Positions 52,889 through 62,759 are shown, counted from the first letter of the stretch. The stretch: DNA of 64,000 nt from Leptotrichia sp. oral taxon 221 (GCF_018128245.1 NZ_CP072378.1:186001-250000), one strand, 5' to 3'. Notes: generated by a model not told the origin, from the letters alone. Numbers and translations: made by a program.

Positions 52889-54307
52889 ATGAAATATCAA
52901 AACTTAGTAAACGGTGAATGGGTACATTCAGCAAAAGAAATTACTATTTATTCACCAATTAACAATGAAGAATTAGGAACAGTACCTGCAATGTCTCAAG
53001 AAGAAGTTGATATTGCTATGGAAACTGCTAAAAAAGCGTTAGAAGGATGGAGAAATCTTTCAGCTGTAGAAAGAGCAAAATATTTGTATAAAGCAGCTGA
53101 TATTTTAGAAAGAGATAAAGATAAAATTGGAGAAATTTTGGCAAAAGAAGTTGCTAAAGGTCATAAAGCGGCAATTGGAGAAGTTGTTAGAACTGCTGAT
53201 TTGATTAGATATGCGGCTGATGAAGGATTGAGAACTTTTGGAGAAATCGTAGAAGGTGGAAGTTTTGAAGCAGGAAGCAACAGAAAATTAGCTATGGTAA
53301 GAAGAGAACCAATGGGATTAGTTTTAGCAATTGCACCATTTAACTATCCAGTAAACTTATCAGCTTCAAAAATAGCACCAGCTTTAATTGGTGGAAACGT
53401 TGTATTGTTTAAACCACCTACACAAGGGTCTATAAGTGGATTATTGTTAATTAAAGCATTCCAAGAAGCAGGAATTCCAGCAGGAGTATTAAACTCTGTA
53501 ACAGGAAAAGGTTCTGAAATTGGAGATTATTTAATCGCACATAAAGCTGTTGATTTTATAAACTTTACAGGAAGTACACCAGTTGGTAGAAAAATTGGAG
53601 AATTAGCAGGAATGAGACCTATTTTATTGGAATTAGGTGGAAAAGATGCTGCGATTGTAGCTGCAGATGCTGATTTAGAAAAAGCTGCAAAAGATATTAT
53701 TGGTGGAGCTTTCAGTTATTCTGGACAAAGATGTACTGCAATTAAAAGAGTTGTAGTTGTGGAAGAAGTAGCTGATAAATTAGCTAACTTGATTCAAGAA
53801 AAAGTAAGTAAATTAACAGTAGGAGATCCATTTGATAATGCGGATATTACTCCATTAATAGATACAAAATCAGCTGATTTTGTTGAAGGATTAATTAATG
53901 ATGCAGTTGAAAAAGGTGCCAAAGCATTAACACCAATTAAAAGAGAAGGAAACTTATTATGGCCAGTTGTGTTTGATAATGTAAGTTTAGATATGCAAAT
54001 TGCTTGGGAAGAACCATTTGGACCAGTGTTGCCTATAATTAGAGTTAAAGATTTAGATGAAGCAGTTAAAATTTGTAACGAATCAGAATATGGATTACAA
54101 TCTTCTGTATTCACAAATGATTTCAAAAAAGCATTTGACATCGCTACAAGATTGGAAGTAGGAACTGTTCATATAAACAACAAAACTCAAAGAGGACCAG
54201 ACAACTTCCCATTCTTAGGAATTAAAGGTTCAGGAGCAGGAGTACAAGGAATTAAATATAGTATCGAAAGTATGACAAGAGTTAAATCAATTGTATTCGA
54301 TTATTAA
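52889..54307 (+). CDS. gapN: NADP-dependent glyceraldehyde-3-phosphate dehydrogenase (non-phosphorylating)
   Basis: A 472-residue aldehyde dehydrogenase-fold enzyme that oxidises glyceraldehyde 3-phosphate to 3-phosphoglycerate with NADP, giving NADPH and bypassing one ATP step. The catalytic cysteine is in SGQRCTAIKRV, the Glu in LELGGKD, and the cofactor region is FTGSTPVGRKI. GapN hallmarks include REPMGLVLAIAPFNYPVNL. AAGGAGG precedes the ATG. Confidence 0.92.
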   Translation: MKYQNLVNGEWVHSAKEITIYSPINNEELGTVPAMSQEEVDIAMETAKKALEGWRNLSAVERAKYLYKAADILERDKDKIGEILAKEVAKGHKAAIGEVVRTADLIRYAADEGLRTFGEIVEGGSFEAGSNRKLAMVRREPMGLVLAIAPFNYPVNLSASKIAPALIGGNVVLFKPPTQGSISGLLLIKAFQEAGIPAGVLNSVTGKGSEIGDYLIAHKAVDFINFTGSTPVGRKIGELAGMRPILLELGGKDAAIVAADADLEKAAKDIIGGAFSYSGQRCTAIKRVVVVEEVADKLANLIQEKVSKLTVGDPFDNADITPLIDTKSADFVEGLINDAVEKGAKALTPIKREGNLLWPVVFDNVSLDMQIAWEEPFGPVLPIIRVKDLDEAVKICNESEYGLQSSVFTNDFKKAFDIATRLEVGTVHINNKTQRGPDNFPFLGIKGSGAGVQGIKYSIESMTRVKSIVFDY

Positions 54308-54369
54308 TATTTTAAATGAACTTTTTAGATAATTTTATTTAAGAAAATATTTAAGAAATAATGAAATGA

Positions 54370-54405
54370 AGAAGTGCTAAAATTTCTGGTTTTGGCACTT
54401 CTTTT
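54370..54405 (+). terminator. Terminator of gapN
   Basis: GAAGTGCTAAAA pairs with TTTTGGCACTTC, then TTTT. Confidence 0.85.
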
Positions 54406-54430
54406 ATTAAAAATTAATATATTCTATAAC

Positions 54431-54458
54431 TTGACATTCATCAAATAAAAGTTATACT
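54431..54458 (+). promoter_or_regulatory. Promoter of acid phosphatase gene
   Basis: TTGACA and TATACT are separated by 16 bp. Confidence 0.75.
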
Positions 54459-54522
54459 TTTACTGAAAATAAATATTATATAGAAGGAATATGATTTTGA
54501 AGTATTCAGTGAGGAGAGAGTT

Positions 54523-55749
54523 ATGCTAAAAGGTAAAAGTAGATGGATTATGGCATTTTTTATGTTTGTTGTATGTGGTTTATTAGCATTTTCGAGTGAA
54601 AATATGGAATTGGAAAAAGTTCTGATTTTTAGTAGACATGGATTACGTTCGCCATTAACGGCATCTGGAAGTAAATTGTCTAAAGTTACCCCATATGAAT
54701 GGGCAAAATGGGATGTTCCAGCTAGTCATTTGACAAAAAAGGGAGCTATTTTAGAAACTTATTTTGGACAATATATAAATGACTGGTTGACTGAAAATAA
54801 TGTGATGAAAACAGGAGAATGCTTGAATCCTGAAAATGTTCATATTTATACAAATAGTTTACAAAGAACGATTGCAACTGGTCAGGCACTTACTACTGGG
54901 ATTTTTCCAGGGTGTGATATAAAAGCGGAACATAAAATGGAAATTGGCAAGATGGATCCAGTGTTTAATCCAGTGATTACGACTGACGATGCTAAATTTA
55001 AAGAAGAAGCATTGAAAGGAATGAAATTAGATAAAGGAAATGAAAAATTAAAGGGTGCGTACCAAACAATAAGCGATGTAATTTCTTATACTAAGTCAGA
55101 AGAATGTGTGAAAGATGGTAAATGTGTTTTATATAATGAACAAGGGACATTGAAGATTGAAAAGGGGAAAGAGCCAGGAGTAGATGGACCAATAAAATTG
55201 GGAACTCAAATTTCAGATGCATTGTTGTTGGAATATTATGAAGGATATCCTTTGAATGAGATAGCAGGTAACAACGTTAATTCGATGGAAAAATGGCAAC
55301 AAATAGCAGATATTAAAAATGGATATGAAGATTTGTTATTTGCGACAGATAAAGTAGCTAAAAATGTAGCGGCACCATTAATAAAATATATTTACAATGA
55401 TATTGATTCTTCAAATCATAAAGTTACAGTATTAGTTGGGCATGATTCAAATATTGTTGCGATGTTGAAAGCATTGAATTTTAAAGATTATAAATTAAAA
55501 GATCAAGTAGAAAGTACACCAATTGGTGGAAAAGTATTTTTTGAAGTTTGGAAAGATAAAAAAACTGGAGAGAAAAAAGTGAAAGTGGAATATGTTTATC
55601 AGTCAATGGATCAAATAAGAAATACAGAAAAATTGACAAAAGCAAATCCTCCGAAACATGCAGTTCTAGAAATGAAAAATTGTAAAGTAGATAAAGATGG
55701 ATATTGTCCTTATTCTAAATTTATGAATGAATTGAAAAAATTTAATTAG
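54523..55749 (+). CDS. Periplasmic histidine acid phosphatase (Agp/AppA-like)
   Basis: A 408-residue enzyme with a signal peptide (SRWIMAFFMFVVCGLLAFSS). The phosphohistidine motif RHGLRSP lies near residue 38 and the proton-donor pair His307-Asp308 in VGHDSNIVAM. This is the branch-2 histidine phosphatase fold of glucose-1-phosphatase and phytases; the substrate cannot be told. Four or more cysteines suggest disulfides, fitting a periplasmic location. Confidence 0.9.
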   Translation: MLKGKSRWIMAFFMFVVCGLLAFSSENMELEKVLIFSRHGLRSPLTASGSKLSKVTPYEWAKWDVPASHLTKKGAILETYFGQYINDWLTENNVMKTGECLNPENVHIYTNSLQRTIATGQALTTGIFPGCDIKAEHKMEIGKMDPVFNPVITTDDAKFKEEALKGMKLDKGNEKLKGAYQTISDVISYTKSEECVKDGKCVLYNEQGTLKIEKGKEPGVDGPIKLGTQISDALLLEYYEGYPLNEIAGNNVNSMEKWQQIADIKNGYEDLLFATDKVAKNVAAPLIKYIYNDIDSSNHKVTVLVGHDSNIVAMLKALNFKDYKLKDQVESTPIGGKVFFEVWKDKKTGEKKVKVEYVYQSMDQIRNTEKLTKANPPKHAVLEMKNCKVDKDGYCPYSKFMNELKKFN

Positions 55750-55760
55750 AAATTAGAAAT

Positions 55761-55819
55761 AAAAAATGTACCTTAAAACTTTTTAAATTTTATGTTAATT
55801 AGTTCTGGGTACATTTTTT
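55761..55819. terminator. Bidirectional terminator between convergent genes
   Basis: AAAAAATGTACC pairs with GGTACATTTTTT. A-tract and T-tract flank both sides, so it serves the acid phosphatase gene and the minus-strand NRAMP-like gene. Confidence 0.8.
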
Positions 55820-55843
55820 AATTATTTTATTTTTTTAAAATTT

Positions 55844-57112
55844 TTATACAAGTTTTCCAAAATAAGCAATTAAGAAGAAAATTGCAAATCCTGAAAGGTA
55901 AATTAATCCTACAACAGAAAGCCAGTATAATGCTCCTGAAACTTTATGTTTTCCTGTTTTAACAAGTTGTAAGTTCAACCATGCGAAAACTGGTGTTGAG
56001 ATAAATGAGGCAATCATTGCAAAACGCATCATTTTAGCAACGTTTCCTTCGAATAAAAGTACGATTAAAATACCTATTATTGAAGTTACTGTAAACCAGA
56101 TATTAAGAGCTTTTTGCGAAGATTTTTCTTTTCTTAAAAGAATACGTAATGCTTCTTCATTTGCACGAGAATATCCGTCAATAACTGTAATTGTTGTTCC
56201 GAAAAGACACATAAACGCAATGAATGCGATAAGCAATCTTGACCATGAACCGATTTCAGACATATACATTTTTATAAGTTGTGCGATATAAGCGGCACTT
56301 GCTGGTTTTACTTTTTCCGGTGAACCGTATTGGATTAATGCTCCAAGTGCTAAAAAGATAACTGCAAGAATAGCTGTCCCAATATACCCAACATTAAAAT
56401 CAAATAATCCATCTTCATATGAAACTTCTGATGTACGTTTCTTTTCTTCCAGCCACATTGAATTTATTGCTGAAATTTCTATTGGTGCAGGCATCCAACC
56501 CATTAATGATATAATAAATGGAAGTGCTGCAAGATTCCATGGTGAAGGTGCTACAAAATTTGCTGGAATATGACGACCACCTTTAATAGCAGCGATAATT
56601 ACTGCAATTGTTGTTGCTAGTGTCAAAGTAATCATAACAAATTTTGAAATTCCATCAAGAACACTATATCCTCCAAGAATTATCATTGCCCAAATTAAAA
56701 TTATTAATATTATTGTTATTTGTCCAACTGAAAGTCCCCAACTTTTTGGAATGATATTCATCATAATTGCTCCTGTAAGAATACCTACAGCTGCTGTATT
56801 TACCATTGCTGAAAATACATTTAGTATGAAAAATATCCAAAGATAAGCTTTTCCTCTGTTGCTATATCCTTCAACCAAGCTTTTTTCCGTATTCAGTGTA
56901 TATTGAACACCAAATCTAAAGAATGGATACTTAAACAAGTTTACTAAAATAACGACAAGAAGTAGTTGCCATCCATAAATTGCTCCCGCTTGTGCCGATG
57001 ATACAATGTGTGAACCTCCTACAGCTGCTGATGCCATAAGGATACCAGGCCCCATCGCTCTTAATTTTGTTTTCCAAGTTGAACGTGTTTCTTCTGTAAT
57101 CAAATCTTCCAT
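55844..57112 (-). CDS. NRAMP-family transporter lacking canonical metal motifs
   Basis: A 422-residue protein with about 11 membrane segments of the NRAMP (LeuT-fold) superfamily. In TM1 the Mn/Fe-binding DPGN is replaced by VGGSH (ASAAVGGSHIVSSAQAG). In TM6 the MPH motif reads MPAPIE. It therefore belongs to a divergent branch whose substrate may not be Mn(II) or Fe(II). AGGAGATG precedes the ATG. Confidence 0.85.
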   Translation of the reverse strand: MEDLITEETRSTWKTKLRAMGPGILMASAAVGGSHIVSSAQAGAIYGWQLLLVVILVNLFKYPFFRFGVQYTLNTEKSLVEGYSNRGKAYLWIFFILNVFSAMVNTAAVGILTGAIMMNIIPKSWGLSVGQITIILIILIWAMIILGGYSVLDGISKFVMITLTLATTIAVIIAAIKGGRHIPANFVAPSPWNLAALPFIISLMGWMPAPIEISAINSMWLEEKKRTSEVSYEDGLFDFNVGYIGTAILAVIFLALGALIQYGSPEKVKPASAAYIAQLIKMYMSEIGSWSRLLIAFIAFMCLFGTTITVIDGYSRANEEALRILLRKEKSSQKALNIWFTVTSIIGILIVLLFEGNVAKMMRFAMIASFISTPVFAWLNLQLVKTGKHKVSGALYWLSVVGLIYLSGFAIFFLIAYFGKLV

Positions 57113-57133
57113 AAATTCATCTCCTAACTTAGC

Positions 57134-57151
57134 ATTTAATTATAATTAAAT
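57134..57151. promoter_or_regulatory. 18-bp palindrome, putative operator of NRAMP-like gene
   Basis: ATTTAATTATAATTAAAT is a perfect dyad directly downstream of the -10, over the expected transcription start. This is a typical repressor position. It resembles AT-rich Fur/PerR-type boxes in composition only. Confidence 0.5.
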
Positions 57152-57180
57152 ACTATATACCAATTTTAATCAAATGTCAA
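57152..57180 (-). promoter_or_regulatory. Promoter of NRAMP-like gene
   Basis: On the minus strand TTGACA and TATAGT are separated by 17 bp. Confidence 0.65.
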
Positions 57181-57209
57181 ATTTTTATTTTAATAAATTT
57201 TTTTCCCAG

Positions 57210-57238
57210 TTCATAAATAATGAAAAATGTAGTATAAT
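57210..57238 (+). promoter_or_regulatory. Promoter of hemA operon
   Basis: TTCATA and TATAAT are separated by 17 bp, about 100 bp upstream of hemA. Confidence 0.5.
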
Positions 57239-57341
57239 TATATTATTAATTTTAAAAAAGTTTATTGTAAAATACTCTGAAATGAAAATAGTAAAATTTT
57301 GGTTAAGAGTATCAAAATTAATATAAGGAAATGGAGAAGAG

Positions 57342-58355
57342 ATGACCAGTGATATTACAACAAATTTCTATATTTTGAGTTTTAGTTATAAAAGTATGCC
57401 TTTGGAAGAGAGAGAAAATTTTGTGAGAAGCAAGTATAAAGAAATATTGGAAGAATATTTGCAAAAGGGATTGATTAAGGGATATATTACGACTGAGACT
57501 TGTTTGAGAGTGGAAATGTATTTAGAGATAACGGAAAAATTAGATATTGAGGAATTGCGAAGTAGATTTAATGCGAAGAGTACGCTGGAATGTCGAGGGA
57601 AAGAGGCGATTAAATATTTATTTGAGGTGATATGTGGCTTGGATTCGGTGATAAAAGGTGAAGATCAAGTGTTGGCTCAGATTAAAAAATCGTATTTGGC
57701 GCATTTGGAAAATAAAAAGACTTCGAGTTTTTTAAATATTATTTTTAATAGTGCAATTGAAGTTGGGAAAAAATTTAGAGCGGAAAGTAAAATTACGGAA
57801 AAAAATCTTTCGTTAGATTCAATTTCAGTAAAATTTATAAAAAATAAATTTGGAGAATTAGATGGAAAAAGAATATTCGTTATTGGAGTTGGAGATTTAA
57901 GTCAGTCGATTTTGGCAATACTTCATAAATATGATAATTGTAACTTGATTATGACGAATAGAAGTAATAGGAAGTCTATAGAATTGAAAAAAGTTTTTAA
58001 TAATGTGGAAACAGCTGAATTTAAGGAAAAATATGATGTTGTTGAAAAAAGTGATATTGTGATAAGTGCTACTTCGGCGCCACATTTGATTTTGGAAAAG
58101 GATAAGATGGGAAAAATTTTGAGTGATGGGAAGAAGAGATTTTTCTTGGATTTGGCGGTTCCAAGAGATATTGAGACAAGTATTGGTGAGGCTAGTAATA
58201 CTATGTTGTATCATTTAGATGACATTTGGGAAGAGTATAATAAGAATGTCAAGAAGAGAGATGAGGTTGTGGATGAGTTTTATTACATTATTGACAAGCA
58301 ATATAAGGAAACTATTGAAAAATTGTTGAAGAGAGAGAAGTATCTTAAAAAGTAA
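57342..58355 (+). CDS. hemA: Glutamyl-tRNA reductase
   Basis: A 337-residue enzyme that reduces glutamyl-tRNA to glutamate 1-semialdehyde, the substrate of HemL (34.9 kb). The catalytic Cys54 is in TTETCLRVEMY, and the NADP-binding part contains VIGVGDLSQSIL. It is shorter than usual (about 400 or more residues), the C-terminal dimerisation part being reduced. It starts the hemA-hemC/cobA/hemD operon. Confidence 0.92.
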   Translation: MTSDITTNFYILSFSYKSMPLEERENFVRSKYKEILEEYLQKGLIKGYITTETCLRVEMYLEITEKLDIEELRSRFNAKSTLECRGKEAIKYLFEVICGLDSVIKGEDQVLAQIKKSYLAHLENKKTSSFLNIIFNSAIEVGKKFRAESKITEKNLSLDSISVKFIKNKFGELDGKRIFVIGVGDLSQSILAILHKYDNCNLIMTNRSNRKSIELKKVFNNVETAEFKEKYDVVEKSDIVISATSAPHLILEKDKMGKILSDGKKRFFLDLAVPRDIETSIGEASNTMLYHLDDIWEEYNKNVKKRDEVVDEFYYIIDKQYKETIEKLLKREKYLKK

Positions 58356-58370
58356 GCATTAGGAGGGATT

Positions 58371-60827
58371 ATGAGTAATAAAATAGTAGTTGGGACTAGG
58401 GGAAGTATTTTAGCACTAGCTCAAGCGGAGAAAGTAAAGCAATTAATTGAAGATAAATATTTAGAATTGAAAAAAAGTGGAGATACGAGATTGTCGAAAA
58501 TTTTTGGTGGAGCTGAAAATTTAGATGTGGAATTGAAGATTATTGTGACAAAGGGAGATAAAGATTTGCGTGATTTTCAGAAGATTCAAGGGACTTCACA
58601 AAAAGATTTATTTGTGAAAGAGATTGAAAGGGAAATGCTGGAGAACAAGATTGATTTGGCTGTACATTCGTTGAAGGATATGCCACAGGTTACGCCAAAT
58701 GGACTTTTAAATGCTTCGTTTCCGCTAAGAGAAGATAATCGAGATGTATTGGTTTCTAGAAATGGGAAAAAATTAGAGGAGTTGCCTGAAAATGCGATTG
58801 TTGGGACAGGAAGTACAAGAAGAGAAAAGGAAATTTTGAATTTGAGAAGGGATGTTCAAATAAAGTCGATTAGAGGGAATATTCATACTCGATTGAAAAA
58901 ATTGGATGATGGAGAATATGATGCGATTGTTTTGGCAGCGGCTGGATTGAAAAGAGTTGGCTTGGAAGATAGAATAACTCAATATTTTAGGGAAAATGAA
59001 TTTATACCAGCACCAGGACAAGGGATTTTGTGTATTCAATGTCGTGAGAATGATGATAAAATTCGGACTTTGTTAGAGGAAATTAACGATGACGAGGTTA
59101 AATTAATGTGTCAAGCGGAAAGAGAATTTTCTAGAATTTTTGATGGAGGTTGCCATACGCCGATTGGGTGTTCTTCGAAGATAGATGGAGAAAATTTGAC
59201 TTTGAAAGGAATGTTTTATGAGGAAGATACTCGGATTTTAGAGGAAATTACGGGTAAAAAATATGATGCTGAAAAATTGGCACAGGAATTGGCTGAAAAA
59301 ATAAAGAGAGTGGTAAAAATGGAGAAAAATAAAGTTAAAGGAAAGGTGTATATTGCTGGTGCTGGTTGTGGAGATGAACAGTTGATTACCTTGAAATTGA
59401 AAAATATTTTAGAGAAGGCAGATTGTGTGATTTATGATAGACTTGTGAATCCAAATATTTTGCAGTATTCAAAACCTAGAGCGGAATTGATTTATATGGG
59501 GAAAGAAAATACCGAGGGTGGCGAGTTGCAATTGAAAATTAATCAGACAATTGTGGAAAAAGCGTTTGAAAATGCGATTGTACTACGTTTAAAGGGAGGA
59601 GATCCTTTTGTATTTGGTCGTGGTGGTGAGGAAATTGAGGCATTGTTGGCTGAAAATATTGAGTTTGAGGTAATTCCTGGGATTACTTCTTCGATAGCGG
59701 TTCCAGCTTATGCAGGAATACCAGTGACTCACCGAGGAATAAACACGTCGTTTCACGTATTTACAGGTCACACAAAAATTGACGGAAGTGAGCATGATTT
59801 TTCAACAATTGCGAAATTAGATGGAACGTTAATATTTTTAATGGGATTAGGAAATCTTGAAAAAATTGTGGAAAACCTTGTGGAAAACGGAAAAAAAGTG
59901 GATACGCCAGTTGCGATAATTAAAGATGGAACTACTTCAAAGCAAAAAACTTATACTGGAACTTTAGGAACAATTGTGGAAATTGTGAAGGAAAATAATG
60001 TAAAATCGCCAGTAATAATTATTATTGGGGAAGTTGTAAATTTACGGGAAAAAATGCAGTGGTTTGAGAAGAAAGTTCTGAGTGGAAAAAATATTTTGGT
60101 GACACGGAATAAAGAAAAACAGAAAAAGGTTGCGGATAAAATAAATGAGCTTGGTGGACAGGCTGTTTCGTTGCCGTTAATTAATATTGAATACAACGAG
60201 TTTGAGATGCCTGATTTGTCGCAGTATGGAGCGATTTTGTTTAATAGTGCAAATTCTGTAATTGGATTTATGAATAAAATCAAGGATATGCGTCAGTTGG
60301 CTAATGTAAAAATTGGAGTTGTCGGGACGAAAACTGCTGAAGAAATGGGAAATTACAAGATAATTCCTGATTTTTATCCGAAAGAATATACTGTGGAACG
60401 TCTGGCAGCAGAAAGTGTGAAATTTACAAATCCTAATGAGAGAGTGTTATTTGTAGTTTCAAATATTTCACCTGTGGATACTGAAAAATATGATAAATTA
60501 TATGGTAGAAAATATGAGAAAGTTGTTGTTTATAGTACGGAGCAGGTTAAGATTGAAGAAGAAAAAGTTGAGAGAGAAGTTAGAAAAAGTGAAATTTTAA
60601 TGTTTTTAAGTTCTTCAACTTTTGAGTCTTTTGTAAAAAATTTAGGAATTGATGATTTGAATAAAACTGAAAAATTGAAAAATATTTTAGATGGGAAAGT
60701 GATTGCGTCGATTGGGCCTGTTACTACAAAAACTATTGAAAAATATGGAATTAAAGTAAATATCGAAGCTGAGAAATATACAGAAGATGGATTGTTGGAT
60801 GTGATTGAAAAATATTACAAAGATTAA
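58371..60827 (+). CDS. hemC: Trifunctional HemC-CobA-HemD fusion
   Basis: An 818-residue fusion. Residues 1-315 are porphobilinogen deaminase (VGTRGSILALAQAE, HSLKDMPQV; cofactor-binding Cys261 in DGGCHTPIG). About 320-565 are uroporphyrinogen-III methyltransferase (VYIAGAGCGDEQL, LRLKGGDPFVFGRGGEE, PGITSS). About 570-818 are uroporphyrinogen-III synthase (ILVTRNKEKQ, SSSTFESF). Together they convert porphobilinogen to precorrin-2, for cobalamin or sirohaem. AGGAGGG lies before the ATG, 15 bp after hemA. Confidence 0.93.
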   Translation: MSNKIVVGTRGSILALAQAEKVKQLIEDKYLELKKSGDTRLSKIFGGAENLDVELKIIVTKGDKDLRDFQKIQGTSQKDLFVKEIEREMLENKIDLAVHSLKDMPQVTPNGLLNASFPLREDNRDVLVSRNGKKLEELPENAIVGTGSTRREKEILNLRRDVQIKSIRGNIHTRLKKLDDGEYDAIVLAAAGLKRVGLEDRITQYFRENEFIPAPGQGILCIQCRENDDKIRTLLEEINDDEVKLMCQAEREFSRIFDGGCHTPIGCSSKIDGENLTLKGMFYEEDTRILEEITGKKYDAEKLAQELAEKIKRVVKMEKNKVKGKVYIAGAGCGDEQLITLKLKNILEKADCVIYDRLVNPNILQYSKPRAELIYMGKENTEGGELQLKINQTIVEKAFENAIVLRLKGGDPFVFGRGGEEIEALLAENIEFEVIPGITSSIAVPAYAGIPVTHRGINTSFHVFTGHTKIDGSEHDFSTIAKLDGTLIFLMGLGNLEKIVENLVENGKKVDTPVAIIKDGTTSKQKTYTGTLGTIVEIVKENNVKSPVIIIIGEVVNLREKMQWFEKKVLSGKNILVTRNKEKQKKVADKINELGGQAVSLPLINIEYNEFEMPDLSQYGAILFNSANSVIGFMNKIKDMRQLANVKIGVVGTKTAEEMGNYKIIPDFYPKEYTVERLAAESVKFTNPNERVLFVVSNISPVDTEKYDKLYGRKYEKVVVYSTEQVKIEEEKVEREVRKSEILMFLSSSTFESFVKNLGIDDLNKTEKLKNILDGKVIASIGPVTTKTIEKYGIKVNIEAEKYTEDGLLDVIEKYYKD

Positions 60828-60900
60828 AAATATTATGAATTAGGAAAAATGTAGGTTGGGGCATTTTAGTCAAATTTTTTTGAAATTTGGAGGTGAAATG

Positions 60901-61278
60901 ATGGAAATTTATGGAATTGGGACAGATATTATAGAGATATCAAGAATAGAAACGTCGATTAATAGGACGAAAACTTTTAAAGAGAAAGTTTACACAAAAA
61001 ATGAGATTGAGCATATTGAAAAAAAGAGGAATCCATATGCGAGTTATGCTGGACGTTTTGCGGCAAAAGAAGCCGTTTCTAAGGCTTTAGGGACAGGAGT
61101 GAGAAATTTTTCTTTGAGGGATATTGAGATTTTGAATGATGAATTGGGAAAACCAAATATTATTTTGTATAATAATTTGAAGGATTTTACAAAGAATTTT
61201 GTTTTTCAAGTAAGTATTTCTCACAGTAAGGAATATGCGGTTTCGACAGTGATTATTTCTAAAAAAGATACGAAATAA
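60901..61278 (+). CDS. acpS: Holo-[acyl-carrier-protein] synthase
   Basis: A 125-residue phosphopantetheinyl transferase that activates acyl carrier protein. Conserved parts are GIGTDIIEISRI (Mg-binding Asp), FAAKEAVSKALGTG and VSISHSKEYA. ATG 60901 is chosen over the adjacent ATG 60898, as GGAGG lies 7 nt before it and the protein then begins like other AcpS. Confidence 0.92.
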   Translation: MEIYGIGTDIIEISRIETSINRTKTFKEKVYTKNEIEHIEKKRNPYASYAGRFAAKEAVSKALGTGVRNFSLRDIEILNDELGKPNIILYNNLKDFTKNFVFQVSISHSKEYAVSTVIISKKDTK

Positions 61279-61403
61279 TAAGAGTTGCGATGTGAAGTGG
61301 ACAGGATAAATTTATTGTGAGTATGTGAATCTCAAAAATTTTAGTTATAGGAGCTTTCTTCTAAGAAAAAAGATATAAGAAAAAGTGAAAGAAGGAAAAT
61401 AAA

Positions 61404-62744
61404 ATGTTTTTAAAAAATAAATTTTTTTCACCATATATGATAATATTGTTATCATTCATGGGAGTTACAATTTTAGGTGGATTTTTATTGTCTTTTCCAA
61501 TTTCAGTGAATTATGGAAAAAGTGTAAAACTGATTGATGGATTTTTTATAGCGACATCAGCTGTTTGTGTAACGGGACTCTCGAGCATAGATATAGCCAG
61601 TATTTATAATCCTTTTGGACAATTAATTATTTTAATTTTGATACAGCTTGGAGGACTTGGAGTGATAACATTTACTTCTGTTATCATTATTTTGATTTCT
61701 AAGAAAATCGGATATTACACAAAAAAAGTGGTTCAGGAAGATATAAATATTGATACAACTTTTAAAATTGAGGAATATGTCACGAAAGTTATCTTTGCAG
61801 TAATTCTAATTGAATTTATTGGAGCAATTATTTTATTTTTTGAATTTATAAAAAAGTTTAGTTTTTTGAAAGCAGTTTACTACTCGTTTTTTCATTCTAT
61901 TTCGGCATTTTGTAATGCGGGATTTGCATTATTTTCCGATAATTTGTATGGATTCAAAAATAGTTTTATAATAAATATTACAATTCCAGTTTTGATATTT
62001 TTAGGAGGAATTGGATTTTCAACAATATTAAATTGTTATAATGTATTTAGAAAAAAAGAAAAAAGATTGACAACGACAACAAAATTAAGTATTAAAATAT
62101 CGATATTCCTAGTTTTAATCGGAACGATAGCAATATTTATTTTAGAGTATTCTAATCCAAAAACAATAGGAAATTTGCCACTTTTTCAAAAATTAGGAGC
62201 AGCATTTTTTCAAAGTGTAACTACCAGAACAGCAGGATTTAATACGGTTTCAATTTCGGGATTAAAAATTTCTACATCATTTTTATTTATTATTTTTATG
62301 TTTATCGGAGCATCTCCTGGTTCAACTGGTGGAGGAATAAAAACAACAACGTTTGGACTGATTGTTTTAGGAACTTGGGCGACATTAAAAAATAGAAATA
62401 TAATCGAATATAATAAAAGAAGTGTAAGTTGGAGAATTTACAACAAAGCTATTGCAATATTGTTCATATCGCTTATTTATACGTCAATTTGTGTATTTTT
62501 ATTAACTTTGTTAGAAAGAAACAGAAATCTTTTAGATTTAGCATTTGAAGTATATTCAGCTTTTGGAACAGTTGGACTTTCGAGAGATTTGACGCCGAAT
62601 TTAACAAGTATTTCTAAATTCGTACTTATTGTTACAATGTTTGTCGGAAGAATTGGACCACTTACAATTGCTTTAGCATTATCAAAATCGAAAATGAAGA
62701 AAGAAAATATTAGTCGTCCACAAGAAAATATTTTAATTGGATAA
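61404..62744 (+). CDS. ktrB: Potassium transporter membrane subunit (TrkH/KtrB family)
   Basis: A 446-residue membrane protein with four pore-loop repeats. Filter-like glycines occur in SAVCVTGLSS, SAFCNAGFALFS, TTRTAGFNT and SAFGTVGLS. The length and the separate soluble partner gene next door suggest a Ktr-type, probably Na- or proton-linked, K+ uptake channel. GAAAGAAGGA precedes the ATG. Confidence 0.9.
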   Translation: MFLKNKFFSPYMIILLSFMGVTILGGFLLSFPISVNYGKSVKLIDGFFIATSAVCVTGLSSIDIASIYNPFGQLIILILIQLGGLGVITFTSVIIILISKKIGYYTKKVVQEDINIDTTFKIEEYVTKVIFAVILIEFIGAIILFFEFIKKFSFLKAVYYSFFHSISAFCNAGFALFSDNLYGFKNSFIINITIPVLIFLGGIGFSTILNCYNVFRKKEKRLTTTTKLSIKISIFLVLIGTIAIFILEYSNPKTIGNLPLFQKLGAAFFQSVTTRTAGFNTVSISGLKISTSFLFIIFMFIGASPGSTGGGIKTTTFGLIVLGTWATLKNRNIIEYNKRSVSWRIYNKAIAILFISLIYTSICVFLLTLLERNRNLLDLAFEVYSAFGTVGLSRDLTPNLTSISKFVLIVTMFVGRIGPLTIALALSKSKMKKENISRPQENILIG

Positions 62745-62759
62745 ATTTTAGGAGGAAAA

